From Planctomycetes bacterium UBA2386 (GTDB taxonomy: Bacteria; Planctomycetota; UBA1135; UBA2386), in contig DDSQ01000161.1 of NCBI GenBank assembly GCA_002343845.1, positions 432 to 24,601 on the forward strand: a stretch of 24,170 bases of DNA. Direction: 5' to 3'. Every line of letters begins with the position of its first letter. The first letter of the stretch is position 1. Below the pieces are notes generated by a model. The model was given only the letters and a program-made list of their open reading frames with translations. It had not been told where the DNA came from and searched no databases. Both the position numbers and the translations under genes were made by a program. Of this stretch, positions 22,360 through 24,170 are shown piece by piece.

Positions 22360-23691
22360 GTGTATCGGGAGCCCGAGGTTCGGCTGCATCCACGCTTCGC
22401 TGCCGGCGCACTGCTCGAGGCACTCGCGGACAGCCCGGTTGTGCTCGTGCACGGTCCACGTCAGTGCGGCAAGACGACGCTCGCCCGGATCGTCGGTGCC
22501 CAAGACGACCGCGTGTACCTGACGTTCGACGACGCGGGCACTCGCGCCGCAGCGCAGTCGGATCCGGTCGGCTTCGTCGCCGGGCTCCCGGACCGCGTCG
22601 CGTTGGATGAAGTGCAGCGCGTGCCCGGGCTGTTCCTGGCGATCAAGGCGGCCGTGGATCGCGATCGCCGGCCGGGGCGGTTCCTGCTCACGGGCTCGAC
22701 GAACGTGCTGCTGCTGCCGCGACTCGCGGACTCGTTGGCAGGTCGCATGGCGATCCTGAGACTGTTCCCGCTGTCGCAGGCCGAACTCGCGGGCCTGCCA
22801 TCCGAGTTCCTCGAGCTTGCGTTCGCAGCGGAGCTGCCGCTCGGACCCGCGAAGCGGTTGGGCGCTGAGCTGCCAGACCTGCTCGTCACCGGCGGCTTCC
22901 CGGCCGCATTGCAGAGGACGACGACCAGGAAGCGGGCGGCGTGGTACCGCGACTACGCCGACACGATCGTGCAGCGCGACGTGCGCGACCTCGGCCGAAT
23001 CAGCGGGCTCGACCTGATGCCGCGGTTGCTCGAACTTGCCGCCAGCCAGACGGCGCGGTTGCTGAACGTGAACGACCTGGCGGCGCCGTTCCAGGTCAGT
23101 CGACCCACGATCCGCGACTACGTCACGCTGCTCGAGCGCGTGTTCCTGCTCACCGAGCTGCGGCCGTGGCACCACAACCGGCTGAGCCGCCTGGTGAAGA
23201 CTGCGAAGCTGCATGTCGCCGACACTGGCTTGGCTTGCGCGTTGCTTGGACTGACCGCTGCGGATCTGGCGCAGGATCGCGAGCTGATGGGGCGCTTGCT
23301 CGAGTCGTTCGTGTTCCACGAGCTGCGCTGCCAGGCGAGCTGGCGCGACGACGAGCTGAAGATCTCCCACTTCCGCGACAAGGACGGCGGCGAGGTCGAC
23401 TTCGTGGTGGAGCGCGGTCGCGCCGTGCTCGGCATCGAGGTGAAGGCCGGGGCGACGGTGACCGGGTCGGACTTCAACGGTCTGCGCAAGCTGCAGGCGG
23501 CGACGGGAAAGCACTTCGCGGCCGGGGTTGTGCTGCACGACGGCGACGCGGGACTGCCGTTCGGCCCGCGGCTGTTCGCGATGCCGCTGCGGGCGTTGTG
23601 GCAGGGGGCGAAGGCGGGCAAGCGGCGCGGCGTCGAGGCGCGCGAGCGTCGTCTGCGGTGGCGGGTAACGTGGCGGGACGAGGTTCCGTAG
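22360..23691 (+). CDS. AAA_14 / DUF4143 ATPase
   Basis: From the GTG at 22360 the product is 443 residues. The frame is open further upstream (a TTG at 22285), but that part lies in the 23-bp repeat array, so the GTG is preferred; no good ribosome site is seen for either. Walker A is GPRQCGKTT (32-40), Walker B-like VALDEVQRVP (80-89), and the sensor LLTGSTN is at 109-115. This is followed by RDYADTIVQRDVRDL (197-211) and a helix-turn-helix-like NVNDLAAPFQVSRPTIRDY. The C-terminal DUF4143 part has DGGEVDFVVE...LGIEVKAG (342-364), a PD-(D/E)xK-like set with D347, E360 and K362. This large prokaryotic family is of unknown cellular role and is often found in accessory DNA. The plus-strand neighbour upstream ends 114 bases before. 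Confidence 0.88.
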   Translation: MYREPEVRLHPRFAAGALLEALADSPVVLVHGPRQCGKTTLARIVGAQDDRVYLTFDDAGTRAAAQSDPVGFVAGLPDRVALDEVQRVPGLFLAIKAAVDRDRRPGRFLLTGSTNVLLLPRLADSLAGRMAILRLFPLSQAELAGLPSEFLELAFAAELPLGPAKRLGAELPDLLVTGGFPAALQRTTTRKRAAWYRDYADTIVQRDVRDLGRISGLDLMPRLLELAASQTARLLNVNDLAAPFQVSRPTIRDYVTLLERVFLLTELRPWHHNRLSRLVKTAKLHVADTGLACALLGLTAADLAQDRELMGRLLESFVFHELRCQASWRDDELKISHFRDKDGGEVDFVVERGRAVLGIEVKAGATVTGSDFNGLRKLQAATGKHFAAGVVLHDGDAGLPFGPRLFAMPLRALWQGAKAGKRRGVEARERRLRWRVTWRDEVP

Positions 23692-23729
23692 CGCTGGTCT
23701 CGGTAGCAAGCGCATGGCAGCGCGCCTGC

Positions 23730-24170
23730 TCACACCACGAGCTCGCGCGCCTGCTGCGCACGCCCGGGGTTCCGCTCGACGCCGATCGCGTCGAGCCCCA
23801 TCGCGTTCGCGACGGCCAACGCGGTGCCCACACCGCAGAACGGATCGACGATGCACGTCGCCCGTGCGTGCTCGCGCAGCCAGCCGACGGCGAACTTCGC
23901 CGCCGCCAGGCCCATCGCCCGCGACCACGTCATGGCGCCGAGATCCGGCAGCACGTCGGCAGTCGCCGCGCCGTCCGGCTCGCGCACCTCGCGCGCGAAG
24001 CACAGCAGGTGCGCATAGGCCGGGCGGCCGCCGGTCGCCTGTCCTGCCGGGGCGCGGCACACGACCTTGTGCCAGAGCAGCGGCACGCCGACCACGACCG
24101 CGGCCTGCTGCACGAGGAACGACTTGTCGATCCACACTCCGTCGCGCCTGACGTCGGTCTGGAAGAACAC
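23730..24170 (-). CDS. SAM-dependent methyltransferase, C-terminal part (5' end outside window)
   Basis: About 146 codons are visible and the frame is open at the right edge; the GTG there lies in a conserved-looking stretch (FFQTDVRRDGVWIDK) and is unlikely to be the start. Motif I is VDPFCGVGTALAVANAMG (108-125 of the visible part), followed by IGVERNP, in the DPFxGxGT style of N6/N4-type DNA methylases and some RNA methylases. The visible part has no DPPY/NPPY catalytic motif; if present it must lie upstream of the edge, and the order would be that of a circularly permuted enzyme. The target (DNA, RNA or other) cannot be told. The gene converges on the DUF4143 gene with 38 bases between the stops. 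Confidence 0.7.
   Translation of the reverse strand: MFFQTDVRRDGVWIDKSFLVQQAAVVVGVPLLWHKVVCRAPAGQATGGRPAYAHLLCFAREVREPDGAATADVLPDLGAMTWSRAMGLAAAKFAVGWLREHARATCIVDPFCGVGTALAVANAMGLDAIGVERNPGRAQQARELVV

Noticed and set aside
20527..24135. 1202-codon minus-strand open frame
   Set aside because: It is antisense to the permease and DUF4143 genes, has Arg/His/Gln-rich low-complexity content and no motifs; the sense frames have full families.

Overview
This is a high-GC, gene-dense bacterial chromosomal window. I count 19 protein-coding genes, two of them cut by the window edges. I see no rRNA, tRNA, insertion sequence or CRISPR array. The best guess for the host is a member of the Planctomycetota. 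That rests on the beta-propeller (SBBP-repeat) protein with a characteristic C-terminal sorting-like domain, on secreted proteins with AxA-type signal peptides and low-complexity tails, and on the scarcity of strong Shine-Dalgarno sites. It is an inference from style, not a proof.

Layout. 1-5908: a minus-strand pair (truncated Cys/His-rich small secreted protein; large SBBP beta-propeller exoprotein) diverges from a plus-strand run of an M28 (carboxypeptidase Q-like) metallopeptidase, a small GNA1162/DUF799-like lipoprotein and a solo B3/4 domain protein. 5912-9367 (minus): a split RdgC pair (N-terminal half gene plus C-terminal half gene, overlapping by ATGA), then a degenerate parvulin-like secreted protein with a Lys/Glu repeat tail, then a secreted thioredoxin-fold protein. 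9461-14402 (minus): a translationally coupled acyl-CoA operon, PaaK-like AMP-forming CoA ligase -> thiolase (FadA/FadI type) -> FadB/FadJ-type multifunctional enzyme. Diverging from it at 14538 is a patatin-like phospholipase with a C-terminal ferredoxin-like Cys-rich domain, an unusual fusion. 15643-17270 (minus): a two-gene module of AAA_15/21-type (OLD/RecF-like) ATPase plus a DUF3226 Toprim-like protein, in a stretch of visibly lower GC; this is the best candidate for a defence system. 17599-22245 (plus): a MacAB-type efflux operon (HlyD adaptor, ATPase, two FtsX/MacB permeases). 22250-22341: a 23-bp tandem repeat. 22360-23691 (plus): an AAA_14/DUF4143 ATPase. 23730-end (minus): the 3' part of a SAM-dependent methyltransferase.

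How the genes fit together. Seven junctions use ATGA or GTGA four-base overlaps, so translational coupling is the local habit and marks real partners: GNA1162-like/B3-4, RdgC-N/RdgC-C, ligase/thiolase, thiolase/FadJ, ATPase/Toprim, adaptor/ATPase, ATPase/permease. The ligase-thiolase-FadJ operon would activate and beta-oxidise an acid whose identity is not visible; the divergent patatin could supply fatty acids, which is speculative.

The strongest leads for new biology are (1) the split ATPase + DUF3226 Toprim module with the architecture of OLD/PARIS-like defence systems, (2) the patatin-ferredoxin fusion, and (3) the RdgC protein divided into two coupled genes.
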